From assembly GCA_948146395.1 (NCBI GenBank), contig OX411559.1, positions 30,844,708 to 30,908,707 of the forward strand: a stretch of 64,000 nucleotides of DNA, in the 5' to 3' direction. Source of the DNA: Fragum whitleyi. Taxonomy: Eukaryota; Mollusca; Bivalvia; Cardiida; Cardiidae. The translations under genes were made by a program, and so were the position numbers. The notes beneath the pieces were generated by a model. The model worked only from the letters and a program-made list of their open reading frames with translations. It did not search any database and had not been told where the DNA came from. Below are positions 33,528-45,870 of the stretch, one piece after another; within the stretch, counting starts at the first letter, position 1, and each line of letters starts with the position of its first letter.

Positions 33528-35063
33528 GGTGATAGAGGACAGTATCGTTTTTTGAGATAAGTGAATAAATTTTGGTATACATGTATATATTGATTTCGAG
33601 TTAGTGTGATTTCAACGGCGTATATTCTTTTCATTTTTAATTTGGAAATTACGTTACCACGACGTCATAAAAATGACGATTTGGCGCGATTTCTACAAAC
33701 TACCCTAGCCCCATTTAAATGCGCGGTGCGATTTAATATAAGACGTTTTTGTTCCGAAAATTGTACCAAAATGAAGCTTAATGAATGGTCAAAACGCAAA
33801 TGCTTTATTAAAACTTTTGTAACTTAATATATGGACAAATGAGTTGCTTGAAATCAATATTAACATTTTTTACTGTTCCAAATATCTCACTTTTACCAAG
33901 ATTTTATAAAATTGGCCCGATGAAACTTGTTCAATTTTTTATATCATTTTCTACAATTCTAGTTCGATTATCAGGAAAAGTTTTAAAAGCTTTCTCCGTG
34001 CTGATTTTTTAAAATCCGAATTTAAAGTTTGTCATTTTGACGTTAAAATGACGACTTTGACGTTTAGATTACACCTAATATTATCCTATGTATATTTGAA
34101 TGCTTTTGCGGTCTATAGGAATATAAAGATAACAATTCACAGACGTGTTCAAAGGTCTTTGATGAAAAGGCCCTCAAAAATTTTATTCCAATACGCCGAG
34201 AACTTCGCAGTACACATGAATTTGCCTTACACAAGTGTTGCTGATCGGTGACTTCAATACGTTTTACGTCGACGTCGCTATAAATGAAAATTGACTTTTG
34301 AAAGTTTATTTCACAAGCTCGACGTTATGGCGTTACTATTAATTAGCGCGTTCTATGACTATTTGAGGGTGCAGTGATAACATTTCAAATAAAATGGGAA
34401 CACATCTATGCATGTTTATTAAAAACGAAAAATCTTTTTGACATTTGATTTTTCTATATACAGAAATCAAATAAATACTTTTTGTGAAGTCTGTCAAAAG
34501 AATTTAGCGAATTTTTCGACGTACCGCGTTTGTCTCTTTCCAACTTTCGACATTAGGGTAATAAACTTTGATCCCCTATTGTTGAAATTCCGTACGGTGA
34601 AACGTCACAAAAAGATGCGAACATATAAAACGGAAATAGGAGAAAGAAATATCAAGTTTCAGACAAATTTCATCGGGCCATTTTTTTTTTTTGAAAAATT
34701 GTTTTAATGCTATTTTTTCGGGCCGCAAATTTTCGAAAATTTAACTTTGATTCATTAACATTTTTCTATCATTGAATTCAAGTAATTCCTGAATACATGA
34801 CAATGTTCACCAATTATTTGGCGTCAATTTGGTGTTTTCCATAGAATTGAATCGTCTTAAATACGATCACGGTAAGCGTTTAAGAAGGTGTAGGGTCATT
34901 TGCGAAAAATGCGCGAAAACGTCATTTTAACGACGTCATGGTAACGAAAATTCTGAATTGAACGTTAAAAGATATACACCGTTGAGTTTGCGCTAAGACA
35001 AAGTTTCCATAGATACCAATCTTTATTCACTTATCTCAAAAAACGCTATTGTCCTCTTCCACC
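33528..35063. mobile_element. TTAA-flanked 1.5-kb TIR element
   Basis: The ~45-base inverted ends are nearly identical: both start GGTG, then GAGGACA, then CGTTTTTTGAGATAAGTGAA. The element is flanked by TTAA at 33524-33527 and 35064-35067. The interior has only short frames, so it is non-autonomous. TTAA duplications are used by piggyBac and Kolobok families; the GGTG end recalls the MITE at 24426 (GGTAGTGGA). Confidence 0.87.
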
Positions 35064-35067
35064 TTAA

Positions 35068-37084
35068 TGGGTACCATTTACAACAACTTTACATTCTTCG
35101 CAAAATAAATACTCCGGTAACTATGCACCCGCAAAGGGTCAAAACGAGCAATAAAACTGATTGCAGACGCGCGGTCATTACACAATCATTTTCTGCAGAG
35201 ATATATACTGTCAATTACACAATGTCCCTAATTGATAAGACCCTTACTAATTAGTGATTATCGATTTTTCCTTCACGGTTGGTTGATTTTTACTGGTTCT
35301 GCGCATCATGTAACAGAGATTAACGGATGGGTACCCGTGAATACGAAAACAGTCAACTCAATTTCGGAAATGGCAGATTTTTACCGAGATCCACCGGAAA
35401 CAATTGAAAAAGAAATTCAATTCTAACAACTATCTGCTCAAGTCAAACTAGATTTATCTTTATGTTCAATGAGAATTTTGATTATATTAAACAAAAGATT
35501 GGCAAGAAGGTGCAGTTTTCGCGATCTTCCTACTACCGAGAATTCGACGAAATAAGACACATCGCAGACAGTCTGCTTGATCTTGTTACACTAACCTGAT
35601 ACTTGCTGTCTAATTCATATGGTCATTACATTTACTTTTAGTTAGAAAATTAAATATATATATATATTTATATTTCTCCACAGGGACGCCATTTCTTAAC
35701 CAGATTCGTACCCTGATATGTTCAACCCAAGAGATTTTTTTTTTTTCATTCCAGAATTGAAATCAAAACAAATTATTTCATTTAGATATTGATATGGGAA
35801 ATAATATTATGATATAAAAACAAAAATAATAAAAAAAACTTGTTAAATCAAAGTGCTGAAAGGCCTAACATTGGCTTCTCTAAATTGATTAGTTATCAAA
35901 TTGTTAATTTGTTAAATGGTTATTGTAGAATAAAATAATGCTCTTGGGGGTAATCATTCTGGAAGTTAGATTTCGAAAAGGCTTTGTAAATATTTGTAAT
36001 AGAATCTTTTTTACTCATTTCAGAAGAAGGGCCTTTCCTCAATCATACAAGGACTTCCCATGGATTTTAAGAATTCCTAATATTCATAAACAGAGATCTA
36101 TAAAAGCTGCCAATATATGCAATGATGTCCTTGTACCATCAAATATATGAGCATAGCAAAGCCTAATTGCAGTTGATTTACTGTTTTCTTTGACTTTTTA
36201 ACTTAATTTTCTTAAATAATCCAATTTTCTTTATTTCTTTTGAAATAGTCTTATAATACACAATATAATTATGCTATTAAAAGGGATACAATGTGATGGA
36301 GAGAAGGGGTAAAGAGTTTTAGCCATCATGCAAAATTTGATTGATGATTTGGGGGTTTAGTTATTTATATAGAGATGCTAAATATGTGTCAAAGAAAAAT
36401 TATAAGTTCAAATCAATTATATATTCAACAAAAAATAAGTTCTGATTCACAAAGATAAATAGCCTTATCTACAGTAAAACCACTATAATCATCCTTTATT
36501 ATTAAAAGAAAATAAAAAGTAATCAGTCAATATAGCCGCGCGCATATGCCACTACGCCTTCAAAATATTCTGGGGAGAACCCTGTCTGGATATAGTATAA
36601 GGACTAAATCTGTTCAAAATGAAAACTGCAAACTGTGCACGTTTAGAAAAGGGAATGGCTAAGTCTTAGTTGCGAGAACTTGTGGCCAGACCTCATTGCT
36701 AAATACATGTATTTGTATTATATCGTCTTGTATATTATGTTATAATATAAAAACATGTAAAGCAATAATAATATGTTTAACCCGAAATGTCCCAAGGCAT
36801 ATTTAAGGTATGCGCCTTTCGAAAAACTCCATGTGAATTTTTACGAAACTTCTCCTTTTGCTAAATCCACAAATTATTCCAAACGGAATTAAATAAACAT
36901 GAAATTAAAATCTCTGTTTGAATATTTTGGCGAGTGGCTTTTCAAGAAATAATACACAGAACTGTTCCAACTACATAATTTACAGTCCTACTGTGCAGCC
37001 ATATTAAAAATTGTTTTGAACGTCGCTGTTAGAAACATGACGCCTTCTTTTAGTTATTGACCATATTTCCGATTTAAACCTACT
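35068..37084. other. Intergenic, nothing recognised
   Basis: AT-rich with an (AT)n stretch near 35655-35672. Short frames at 35232-35426 and 35938-36150 have no recognisable relatives. Confidence 0.4.
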
Positions 37085-38257
37085 TTTTTTTAGCTCGCCC
37101 TGGACGAAAGTCTCGGAAGAGCTTTTGTCATACCCTCGGATGTCGGCGTCAGCGTCGGCGTCAGCGTCGGTGTCGGCGTCCGCATTAGGTTAAAGTTTTT
37201 TTTTATTTCTATCAATATTTATCCTAGAGGCTTTATTTTTTACAGAAACACTCATTAGGGCATAGGCTTTCATTTTGAGACCAACATCCATGTCGAAATG
37301 ACCTTTAGACTGTGACCTTGACCCTTTCAAAAAAACTTTAACCAAAAACTTTAACCAAAAACTTTAACCAAAAAAACTTTAACCTTGCTTATATTTTCTG
37401 TAAGCTTTAAAGTAGAGACATCATTACTTCATATGCACACTCATTAGGTGATAGGCTTTCACCATAGACAAAGGTCCTTGACAATTTGACCTTGACCTTG
37501 ACCCTTTGTCGACTTAGAAAAACTTTAACCAAAAAACTTTAACCTTGCATATATCTTTTTAATGCCCTAACCTAGGGACATCATAGCTTCATATTTATAC
37601 TCACCAGGTGATAGGCTTTCACCAGAGACCAAGGTCCTTCACAATTTGACCTTGACCTTTTCCATTTGTGGACTTAGAAAAACTTTAACTGAAAACTTTA
37701 ACCAAAAACTTTAACCTTGCTTATTATTTTCTGAATGCTTTAACCAAGTGACATAATTACTTCATATACATGTACATACTCATTAGGTGATATGCTTTTG
37801 TGAGAGATCAAGGTCCTTGATAATTTGACCTTGACCTTTTATGAACTTAGAAATACTTTAACCGTAATTCTTTTACCAAAAACTTTAACCTTGCTTATAT
37901 TTTCTGAATGCTTTAACCTAGGGACATCATTACTTCATATACATAGTCAATAAATGAAAGGCTTTCACCAGAAACTAAGGGCCTTGACAATTTGGCCTTG
38001 ACCTTGACCTTTTATGGACTTGGAAAAACTTGAACTGAAAAACTTTAACCAAAAATTTAACCTTGCTTATATTTTCTAAATGCTTTACTAAATGCTTTAT
38101 TATTACTTCATACACATACTCACTAGGTGATAGGCTTCTACAGAGACCAAGGTCCTTCACAATTTGACCTTGATCTTGACCTTTTGTGGACTTAGAAAAA
38201 ATTTAAAGAAAAACTTCATGTTTGGGCGAGCTACGTTGTCCGCGGACAACTCTTGTT
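37085..38257 (+). mobile_element. Tandem-core Helentron-like element, AGCTCGCCC family
   Basis: Left end TTTTTTTAGCTCGCCCTGGA; a GGCGTCAGCGTCGGCGTCAG hexanucleotide patch; about five core units of ~160-174 bases (TTTAACCTTGCTTAT at 37381, 37541, 37713, 37887 and 38059); right end GGGCGAGCT (exact inverse of the left subterminal repeat), the perfect palindrome GTTGTCCGCGGACAAC at 38235-38250 and TCTTGTT. It has the same end grammar as the AGCTCACC family with completely different sequence. Confidence 0.85.
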
Positions 38258-38269
38258 TATTTTGCAATA

Positions 38270-38815
38270 TATTCAACCGTTTTGCATAGCGCGATTTTAT
38301 TGACCCGAATCTGACCCCTGCTATTTGTATGAATAAAAATCTGATTATTCCTACTCGGTTTTGCATATACTTTCATAGAAATGAATAATAAACAGTATTG
38401 AATGTAATATATAATTTGTTAATTGATAAGATAAGGTAATTGTTATTTAATCATTTTTCCACAAAGGTCAAATTCGGGTCAAATTAACCAAGGTATACAA
38501 TTATATACATGTACATAATACTCTAAAATTGACGCTAGTTAACGCATGCCTCAAACTCGTCATTGTGCATTGACTCTGTCTTAATATAGCGGCAGTTTCA
38601 TTTATCCAAATCTGACCCCTGCTATTTAAATTAATAAAAATCTGATTATTCCTATTTAGCTTTGCACTTGCTTTCATATGAATGAATAAGAAACGATATT
38701 CAATGTAATGTTTATTTTCTTAAGTCACAAAATAAGTCGGTAATTGTTATTAAGGCATTTTTTTCCACAGAGGTCAAATTCGGGTCTTATTAACCAAGGT
38801 ATACCAAATGTATAC
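38270..38815. repeat. Direct duplication, ~310-bp unit
   Basis: Two copies share AATCTGACCCCTGCTATTT, AATAAAAATCTGATTATTCC and AGGTCAAATTCGGGTC, then TTAACCAAGGTATAC. Confidence 0.82.
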
Positions 38816-39187
38816 GGGTTGTCGTGCTTTAACAATAATGATGTCAAAAAATATCTCGAAATTTTTAGCAAAATTAGCCGGGCCTACCGTGTCCAAGTAA
38901 TATGCAAAAATGAAGCGTTTTGTGAATTTCGCAACGATACTTACTTATACAATAGTATTTCAGGTTAAATCAGGATTCATGAAAGCGAAATCCTTTGGTT
39001 TGATCACTCATACTCAAGAATCATGCATGGCCCACTACTTAAAACCGGCGACATATGCCAAACGGATTTTCAAAAATGTTAGAAATTTAATGTGCAGCGG
39101 TGGTAGGGCGGGTCTAGCCTCAGTATTATAGCCCGTGGTAATTTAAATTAACGTATTTCGCAAAAACCAAACTGACTCAGAAAACAT
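38816..39187. other. Unassigned
   Basis: No recognisable gene or repeat. Confidence 0.35.
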
Positions 39188-39201
39188 AGTGAACAAAGTC
39201 T

Positions 39202-39253
39202 GCCCCCCCTCCCCCGAGACCGGGAGGTGGGGGGGGGGGGGGGGGGAGGGGGC
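39202..39253. repeat. C-run/G-run low-complexity tract
   Basis: CCCCCCCTCCCCCGAGACCG is followed by GGAGG and a long G run. Self-complementary, and able to form a hairpin or G-quadruplex. Confidence 0.85.
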
Positions 39254-39365
39254 AGTGGTCATAGTACTGAGAACCTTGCCTGGCGCACATTATAAAGATA
39301 ACTAACAATCATGATTACTCGACGTATAAATGCATAGAATTAGCATATATGGCTAACTTATTTAA

Positions 39366-39500
39366 GGCCCTGCGTTCAGCGGATGACTAAACGGTGCACG
39401 CTGTTTTCAAAATATACCCCGCACGCGCGTGCACCTGCGTGCAAAGCGGGGAATAATTTGAAAACGGTTTGCAAGATCCTATCAGCCTGAACGCAGGGCT
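39366..39500. mobile_element. Foldback MITE, GGGTTCAGG family, copy 1
   Basis: The ends GGCCCTGCGTTCAG and CTGAACGCAGGGC are inverted, and the inner arms (TGTTTTCAAAATATACCCCG, GCACGCGCGTGCACC, GGGGAATAATTTGAAAACGG) are palindromic. Same layout as 63057-63187. Confidence 0.8.
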
Positions 39501-39552
39501 GGTTTGCGACACAAATAACAACAACGGGACCCGCACGCCGTTCTGAATATTT

Positions 39553-39734
39553 GGGCCAACTTATTTCTGACCCTGGGCGGGTACTGTTGCCCACATTAAA
39601 AGAGTATCTCTCAGAAAGCGGGCTACCAGATCTAGACTGGTCCACATATCGACTACCAGAATAGGCTATTCAGATATTCGACAGTGAGACCAGTCTACAC
39701 CCGACCCGAAAGAGGGCCAGAAATAAGTTGGCCC
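39553..39734. mobile_element. 182-bp MITE with GGGCCAACTTATTTCTG ends
   Basis: GGGCCAACTTATTTCTGACC at the left and GGCCAGAAATAAGTTGGCCC at the right are inverted (about 22 bases). The interior holds CTAGACTGGTCCACATATCG / GACAGTGAGACCAGTCTACA pairing. Confidence 0.82.
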
Positions 39735-40031
39735 TAAGACCCTATTAGTGTGATTTAAAATGACAGTCTAACTTTATATGTTCATTTCACCGTGACCCTG
39801 CCTTACCATCTGATCGATGTGCTGCAAGCACTGGAAGGATCTTCGGGGATTTAGTACTCATGACATCAGGCCGCAGTGTACGTAGTAACCGGAAGAGCCA
39901 CAGTTCATAGCACAGAGGTACAGTTGTACAATTTATAGTGAGGCGTCAAAGATCAATTTTACATTGAAAATGATAGGCAATAACGGTTTCTCGATACTCA
40001 CATAAACTTGCTGAACTATAGATTTGTGTTT

Positions 40032-40283
40032 TGTTTGTTTGAATGGGTTTAACGCCGCTTTCAACAATCTCGCAGTTATATCGCGGCGGCTGGAGCACCT
40101 AACAATGGATTCCTGGTATTTCTTTCACATGTACTACCATTACATCCTTTCCTAGCCTCCGACTGCTATCTCACCGATTGGTGAGAGACAAACGTCGGAA
40201 AGGATATTTGCCGCCACTGGGGATCGAACCACGACTTCCAGATTGGAAGTCTTGTGCCTAACCAACTGCGCTATGGTGGCGGC
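40032..40283 (-). mobile_element. tRNA-derived SINE (family 1), antisense
   Basis: Reverse-strand copy. From its tail it reads TTTGTTTGAATGGGTTTAAC, then GCCGCTTTCAAC, GGATTCCTGGTATT and ACATCCTTTCCTAGCC, to a well-kept tRNA head (GGGATCGAACCACG for box B, AACTGCGCTATGG for box A). It abuts a sense copy head to head. Confidence 0.9.
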
Positions 40284-40600
40284 TTAGCACAGAGGTAGAG
40301 CGTCGGACTGTCAATGGAGATGTAGACTGGTACTGCTGTCGACTTAAGTATGAAGCTTTTATGATAGTCGACAGAGGGACAAGTCTAATGAAGATGTCCC
40401 AGGGCGGCGGCACTCATGCTTTCGGACTATTTGTCTCTTATCGACGATGGGTTGATAATCGTAGACCTATCGGTGAGATAGAAGCTGGAGGCTAGGAAAG
40501 GATGTAGTAGCCCGCTGGCGACAGAAATACCGGAAATCCATTGTTAGGTGCTCCACCCGCCGCGATATAACTGAAACATTGTTGAAAGCGGCGTAAAAAC
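40284..40600 (+). mobile_element. tRNA-derived SINE (family 1), sense, split by a 9.6-kb element
   Basis: Head GCACAGAGGTAGAGCGTCGG, body GGGTTGATAATCGTAGACCT and AATACCGGAAATCC, and tail GAAAGCGGCGTAAAAAC, then interruption at 40601. The missing tail (CCCATTCAAACAAACAAATA) is found at 50228-50247 after the insert. The head also holds a small extra inverted pair (GTAGACTGG / AGTCTA). Confidence 0.85.
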
Positions 40601-40879
40601 GGTCTGCTTATTTACCCCGGGAACCCCTGGAAACCCCGGGCACTCAAGAATTACCCCGGGAAACATAAATGTGTATATGTATGACAAAATTGGTGCTCTG
40701 TATCGATAATTTTATCATTGATACTCAAAAAATTTCTGAAATGATTTTAAAAGCCCGTACCGCGAGTCATTATAGATGAGTGTGTCCAACACAGAGAAGA
40801 TTCACTGCTCCATCCGACGCCACGAGACTGTAACATTTTGGACCACTGCTCTATTGACCATTATCTTGATTTACCAGAA

Positions 40880-41128
40880 AATCATAGGTGATTAACTCCA
40901 GGTAGTTCGTTACCCAAGAAGTTTTGACCGTGGTATTTTGTTTACTCTGCTGGAACGAGGAGAAATCATTGGCCAGTTCTAAGAATGACTCATCTGTAAC
41001 AGGCAGCATGATGCATTTAATAGTCCCATGGAAGGAATTATCTGATAATCATGGAACAATAAAACTGTCCAGCGAATTTGGGGAAATTTTGGCCAAACTG
41101 GCGTCAGATTGTGGACTGGATTCCCTTG
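40880..41128 (+). pseudogene. Exon-like fragment carried inside the MULE-like element
   Basis: A clean open frame (from about 40924) encodes a soluble-looking segment (MMHLIVPWKELSDNHGTIKL ... FGEILAKLASDCGLDSLG) and ends at a strong splice-donor match TTG|GTAAGTTAT at 41129. An AG-rich acceptor-like stretch lies at ~40880-40905. It differs in composition from the satellite around it. I do not recognise the gene; capture of a host exon is inferred. Confidence 0.45.
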
Positions 41129-41164
41129 GTAAGTTATACGATTTAAAAGATACTATAATTATCG

Positions 41165-43071
41165 CGGGTCCAATATAGGGGAAGTTTCCAACGCAGAGAA
41201 GTTTCTCGTGATAAGTTCAAAACGATTTCAATGATGCTAGAATTACCTCGGGTCCAATACAGTAGGTATTTCCAACACAGAGGAGTTTCCCGGGGTAAGT
41301 TCAAAACCAATTCAATGGTGGTAGAATTACCACGGGTCCATTATAGTAGGTGCTTCCTTTACAGAGAAAGTTCCCGAGGAAAGTTCAAAACGATTTCAAT
41401 ATTGCTAGAGTTAACATGGGTCCCAAATAGTAGGTGTCTCCAACACAGAAAATATTTCTGGGGTAAGTTTAAAACGATATCAATGCTGCTAGAATTACCC
41501 CGGGTCCCATTAAGAAAGTGTTTCCAAAACAGAGAGGATTCCCGCGGGTGTAAGTTCAAAACGATTCCAATGATGCTAGAATTAACCCGGGTCAAATAGG
41601 TAGGTTTTTCCAACGCAGAGAAAATTCTCGTGGTATATTCAAAATGAAAACATTGATGGTTGGAGTACCCTTGGTCCCATAAAGTAGATGTTTTAAACAC
41701 AGAAAAGTTCCCGGGATAAGTTCAAAACGCTTTCAATGATGCTAGAATTAACCCGGGTCTATTACAGTAGATACTGTCAATAAAGAGAAGATTCCCGGGG
41801 AAAGGTTAAAACGATTTCAATGGTGCTAGAATTATCCCTGGTCCCAAATAGTAGGTGTTTCCAACACAGAAAAGATTCCCGGGGTAAGTTAAAAACGGTA
41901 TCAATGCTGCTAGAATTACCTCGGGTCCCATTTAGAAGATGTTTCCAACACAGAAAAGATTCCCGGGGTAAGTTAAAAACGGTATCAATGCTGCTAGAAT
42001 TACCTCGGGTCCCATTTAGAAGATGTTTCCAACACAGAGGAGTTCCCGGGGTAACATCAAAACAAAGTCAATGATGCCAGAATTACCACGGGTCCATTTT
42101 TGTAGGTGTTTCAATTCCAGGGGTAAGTTCAAAACGTTTTCAATGATGCTAGAATTACCAAGGGTCCCTTTTATTGGATGTTTCCAATACAGAGAAATAT
42201 TCGGTGTAAGTTCAAAACGGTTTCAATATTGCTAGACTTACCCCGGGTCCAATATAGTAGGTGTTTCCAACACAAAGAAGTTTCCCGGGCTAAGTTCAAA
42301 ACGGTTTCAATGATGCTAGAATTACCACGGGTCATTATTGTAGGTGTTTCCAACACACAGAGAAGATTCCCGTTGCTAGAATTACTCAGATAGTGTTTCC
42401 ATCATATAAAAAGATTCCCGGGGTTAGTTCATAGCGATTTCAATGAAGTAGGTGTTTCCAACACACGGAAAATTCCCAGGTTAAGTTCAAAACAATTTCA
42501 TTGATGCTAGAATTAACCCGGATCCCATTTAGTATGCGTTTCCAACACAGAGAAGTTTCCCGGGGTAAGCTCAAAACGATTTCAATGATGCTAGAATTAA
42601 CCCGGGTCTGTTACAGTATATACTTTCAACACAGAGAAGCTTCCCGGGAAAAGTTCAAAATAATTTCAATGATGCTAGAATTACCCAGGGTCCCATTTAG
42701 TAGGTGTTTCCAACGCAGATAAAATTCTCGATGTAAATTCAAAATGATTATATTGATGATAAAATTACCATGGGTCCCATAAAGTAGATGTTTCCAAAAT
42801 TAAGAAGATTCCCAGGGTAAGTTAAAAACGGTATCAATGCTGCTAGAATTACCCCGGTTCCCATTTTGTAGGAGTTTCCAACACAGAGAAGATTCCCGGG
42901 GTAAGTTCAAAACGATTCCAATGATGCTTAAATTACCCCAGGTCCAATAAGTAGGTTTTTCCAACGCAGAGAAAATTCTCGTGGTATCAAAATGATAACA
43001 TTGATGATAGAATTACCCTGGGTCCCATACAGTAGATATTTCCAACACAGAAAAGTCCCCGGGATAAGTTC
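41165..43071. repeat. ~84-bp satellite array, block 1
   Basis: More than twenty monomers of about 84-85 bases with the order TTCCCGGGGTAAGTTCAAAA, CGATTTCAATGATGCTAGAA, TTACCCCGGGTCCCATTTAG, TAGGTGTTTCCAACACAGAG, AAGA. Monomers are diverged by substitutions and small indels. Open frames inside repeat the monomer and are not genes. Confidence 0.93.
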
Positions 43072-44455
43072 TAGTCCAGTCAAAATAGCGAAATATGGCC
43101 TCAACCCAAAACAAATTGCAACAAAAACGTTTTTGTTTTTTTTGAGTAGCTTGACCCTCCCTAGATGACATACTAAAAGTAGGACAAAATCGGAGGATAC
43201 GTATTTTGATTTTTCCGTACATTTTGATACCCACTAGTAATGCTTGTAATACAACCAATTTAATGAGAATATTGTATGATATACCTGGAATAAAACTGAT
43301 TTGTGCAAGCAAAACAAATCAAATATCATTTGAATTACCTCTAGACATAAAACCACAACTTTTGTTAATGGATTGAGTAAAAAGTATAACATTTTAAGAA
43401 TAAAAAGACAAATTCAAATTAATCTTACCCCACCCACTTGATTTAACATTAGAATGGATAGAAAATAGCTTCTGGTATTGAACTATTTTGATATATACCC
43501 TTGTCAACAAATTTAAAAAAAATTGTGTTATTGGATAGATCTATTTGTATGTCTGACTATCCCACAGGCAATTGTTTCGTGAAAAAAGACCATGTATCCA
43601 ACATTTGCTAATGTAAACTCTCCCATTAGTCACTGAATTTAAATTTTGTTACTTCCTAAGTCTTAGATAATTATTTTGACAACATTGTTATCAGTTTATT
43701 TATTTTCTTGATAATGTTCCTTTTCATTGTTACCATTTTGTGTAAAATATGCTGGAAATGGTGATAGTTTATGAGGTACAGGACTAGTTTGACACATTGT
43801 CTTATATAATAACGCACATTTGTGTATTTGACGGAAATTGGATAATGGAATTGCCTGTGATCTGTCTGTCTAATTTTCCGAAACTTTAATTCCAAACAAT
43901 TCAAAATGAAGGTGTATATGTCACTAATCTAGTGTTACATTTCTTTTTTAATTCAGTATAACAATGACACAAAGAACATTTTAAAATTCTGAAATTACCT
44001 TACCTAAAACTTCAAAAGAGGGTTCGCATAAGTAAGACACGACAATAAACAATAAAATTGTGGTCATTTGATAACCTTAAGGGGGGTTGCCACAACTGAA
44101 TTAAGATCAAATTATATATAGTAAATTTTGTTGTAATTTCATATACATTAAAAATCAAAAGTTTTCGGTTGTACTTGTCTAATCTTAGTAATAATAAGTC
44201 TTAAACTTTAAACCATTGAAACCTAAAAAAAATACTTGATCATGTGTCTTGGATGGCATTCTAATAACGATTAATCCAAATTGTTCTCCATGTTCTCTAA
44301 TTAAATGTTTTTTGGTTAGAAATTTAAAATTTCCATAATATTCCTTCTTTTTTTCTTACATTAATCAAAATCAAAGAATAATACGGTAGAAATTGGAAAT
44401 GGTTTCTTACAATACCTAATTAACATTATTTTCATCAAGACAATTTATTTCAAGT

Positions 44456-44640
44456 TTCGTTTGTTTGACTGGGGGAGATATGCTGTTTTCAACAATCTTT
44501 CATGTATATCGCGGCGGCAGCAGCACCTTACATTGGATTCCTGGTATTCTCACACCAGTACCACCATTACATCCTTTCCTAGCCCACAGCTGCTTTTCCA
44601 CATCAGTCTACGATTATCAACCCATTAGGTATTTCAGGAA
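44456..44640 (-). mobile_element. SINE (family 1) fragment, antisense
   Basis: GTTTGTTTGACTGGG, GCTGTTTTCAACAATC, ATTGGATTCCTGGTATTC and TTACATCCTTTCCTAGCC are the reverse-strand tail and body of the SINE family. The tRNA head is missing. Confidence 0.75.
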
Positions 44641-45639
44641 CATAATATGAAATTAATACAACTTTATAAACAAAACTGGTAGATAATTGAGAATTGTTAA
44701 GTTTAGGGTCCTTCATATTTTTCAAAAATTAAAAAAAAAACTCTACATTTTCATCTTGTGGAAATATACTACGCAAATTTGCTAGGGGGTCAAATTCACA
44801 AACCTGTTGTATCATTTCTTGATTCATGTTTAATTTATTAGCTAATTTAAAACTAAGATTGAGGTTTCCTGAACTTTTTTGAAATCAACACGTTTTTCAA
44901 CAATTTCAAATCTTATGCCTCGCAATATATAGGGCGTTTGTAATCAATCTGCATGGTGTACCAGGAGAAATTCGTTAGACAACTTCATTCCAAATGAATA
45001 TTTATGCCTCACATAATCTGTCATTTTAATTAACTTGATATACAAATTGTTTGTGAACATTCATTTGGTGAAAAATTTTGAAGCATAAGCTTGTTATCAT
45101 TTGTTCTTCATTCATTTTTAAAGGAAATGTTGGCATTACATTCTCACAAGGTTTTGAATCATTTCGTATTTTGCTACTAGTAAAGCATACTTTCCTCATA
45201 TAGTGTTTAAATTAATGATGAATACTTATCCACATCAAAATTAGTTTATTGAGTATTGTTCTAAAAATTAAAACTTCTAATGAATTGGCAATCAGAGCAC
45301 TTTATTTCAAATTCATTCCTATGCCATTCTTCAATTTAACACGTTATTTATGAGAAATCTTATCGAAACTCGTCAAATGAAAAACAAAACCTGTATCCTA
45401 AGTCATTGAAGTGATGCACCTGTTTAAATAATTTTCAATTTAAACTTTCCTAGCGCTAATATGAAAATCGAAAAATCTAAAACGCAAACTTTTGACATTC
45501 ACAGTTTACCTTAGTTTGTCAATAAACTTTTAAAATAAGCATTTGAATGGGACCAACATCACATAGCATTCGAAAGAACCAGTACCAGACAATTCCACCG
45601 TCGTCACAGCGCAGATGATTGTGCGCTGGGATTCCAATT

Positions 45640-45870
45640 ACGGGTTTCAAGGGTCGATCTCTGACAACAGCACACCCTGTCTGACACTTGTCTCCAACCA
45701 ACGAGTAGATGATCGTAAAAAATATCTTCGATTAGAAAATTGTAGCCCGATAAGGAATTTACTGGTAGTAGCCATGAGAAAAATACCAGGAATCATAGTT
45801 AGGTCCTCTATTTGCAGTGTGATGAAGTTGTTAATACGGATGTTAAATCCTTTCCAAACAAAACAGGTGA
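45640..45870 (+). mobile_element. SINE (family 1) decayed copy
   Basis: Weak matches in order: GTTTCAAGGGTCGATCTC (box B region), CACTTGTCTCCAACCAA, GATGATCGTA, AAATACCAGGAATCATAGTT and AGGTCCTC. Strongly diverged. Confidence 0.5.

Noticed and set aside
39376..39645. 89-codon - strand frame
   Set aside because: Spans two separate MITEs, so it cannot be a conserved gene.
41231..42722. Repetitive open frames of 60-120 codons (SRCFQHR-type repeats)
   Set aside because: They are translations of the ~84-bp satellite, with stops every few monomers and no other coding evidence.
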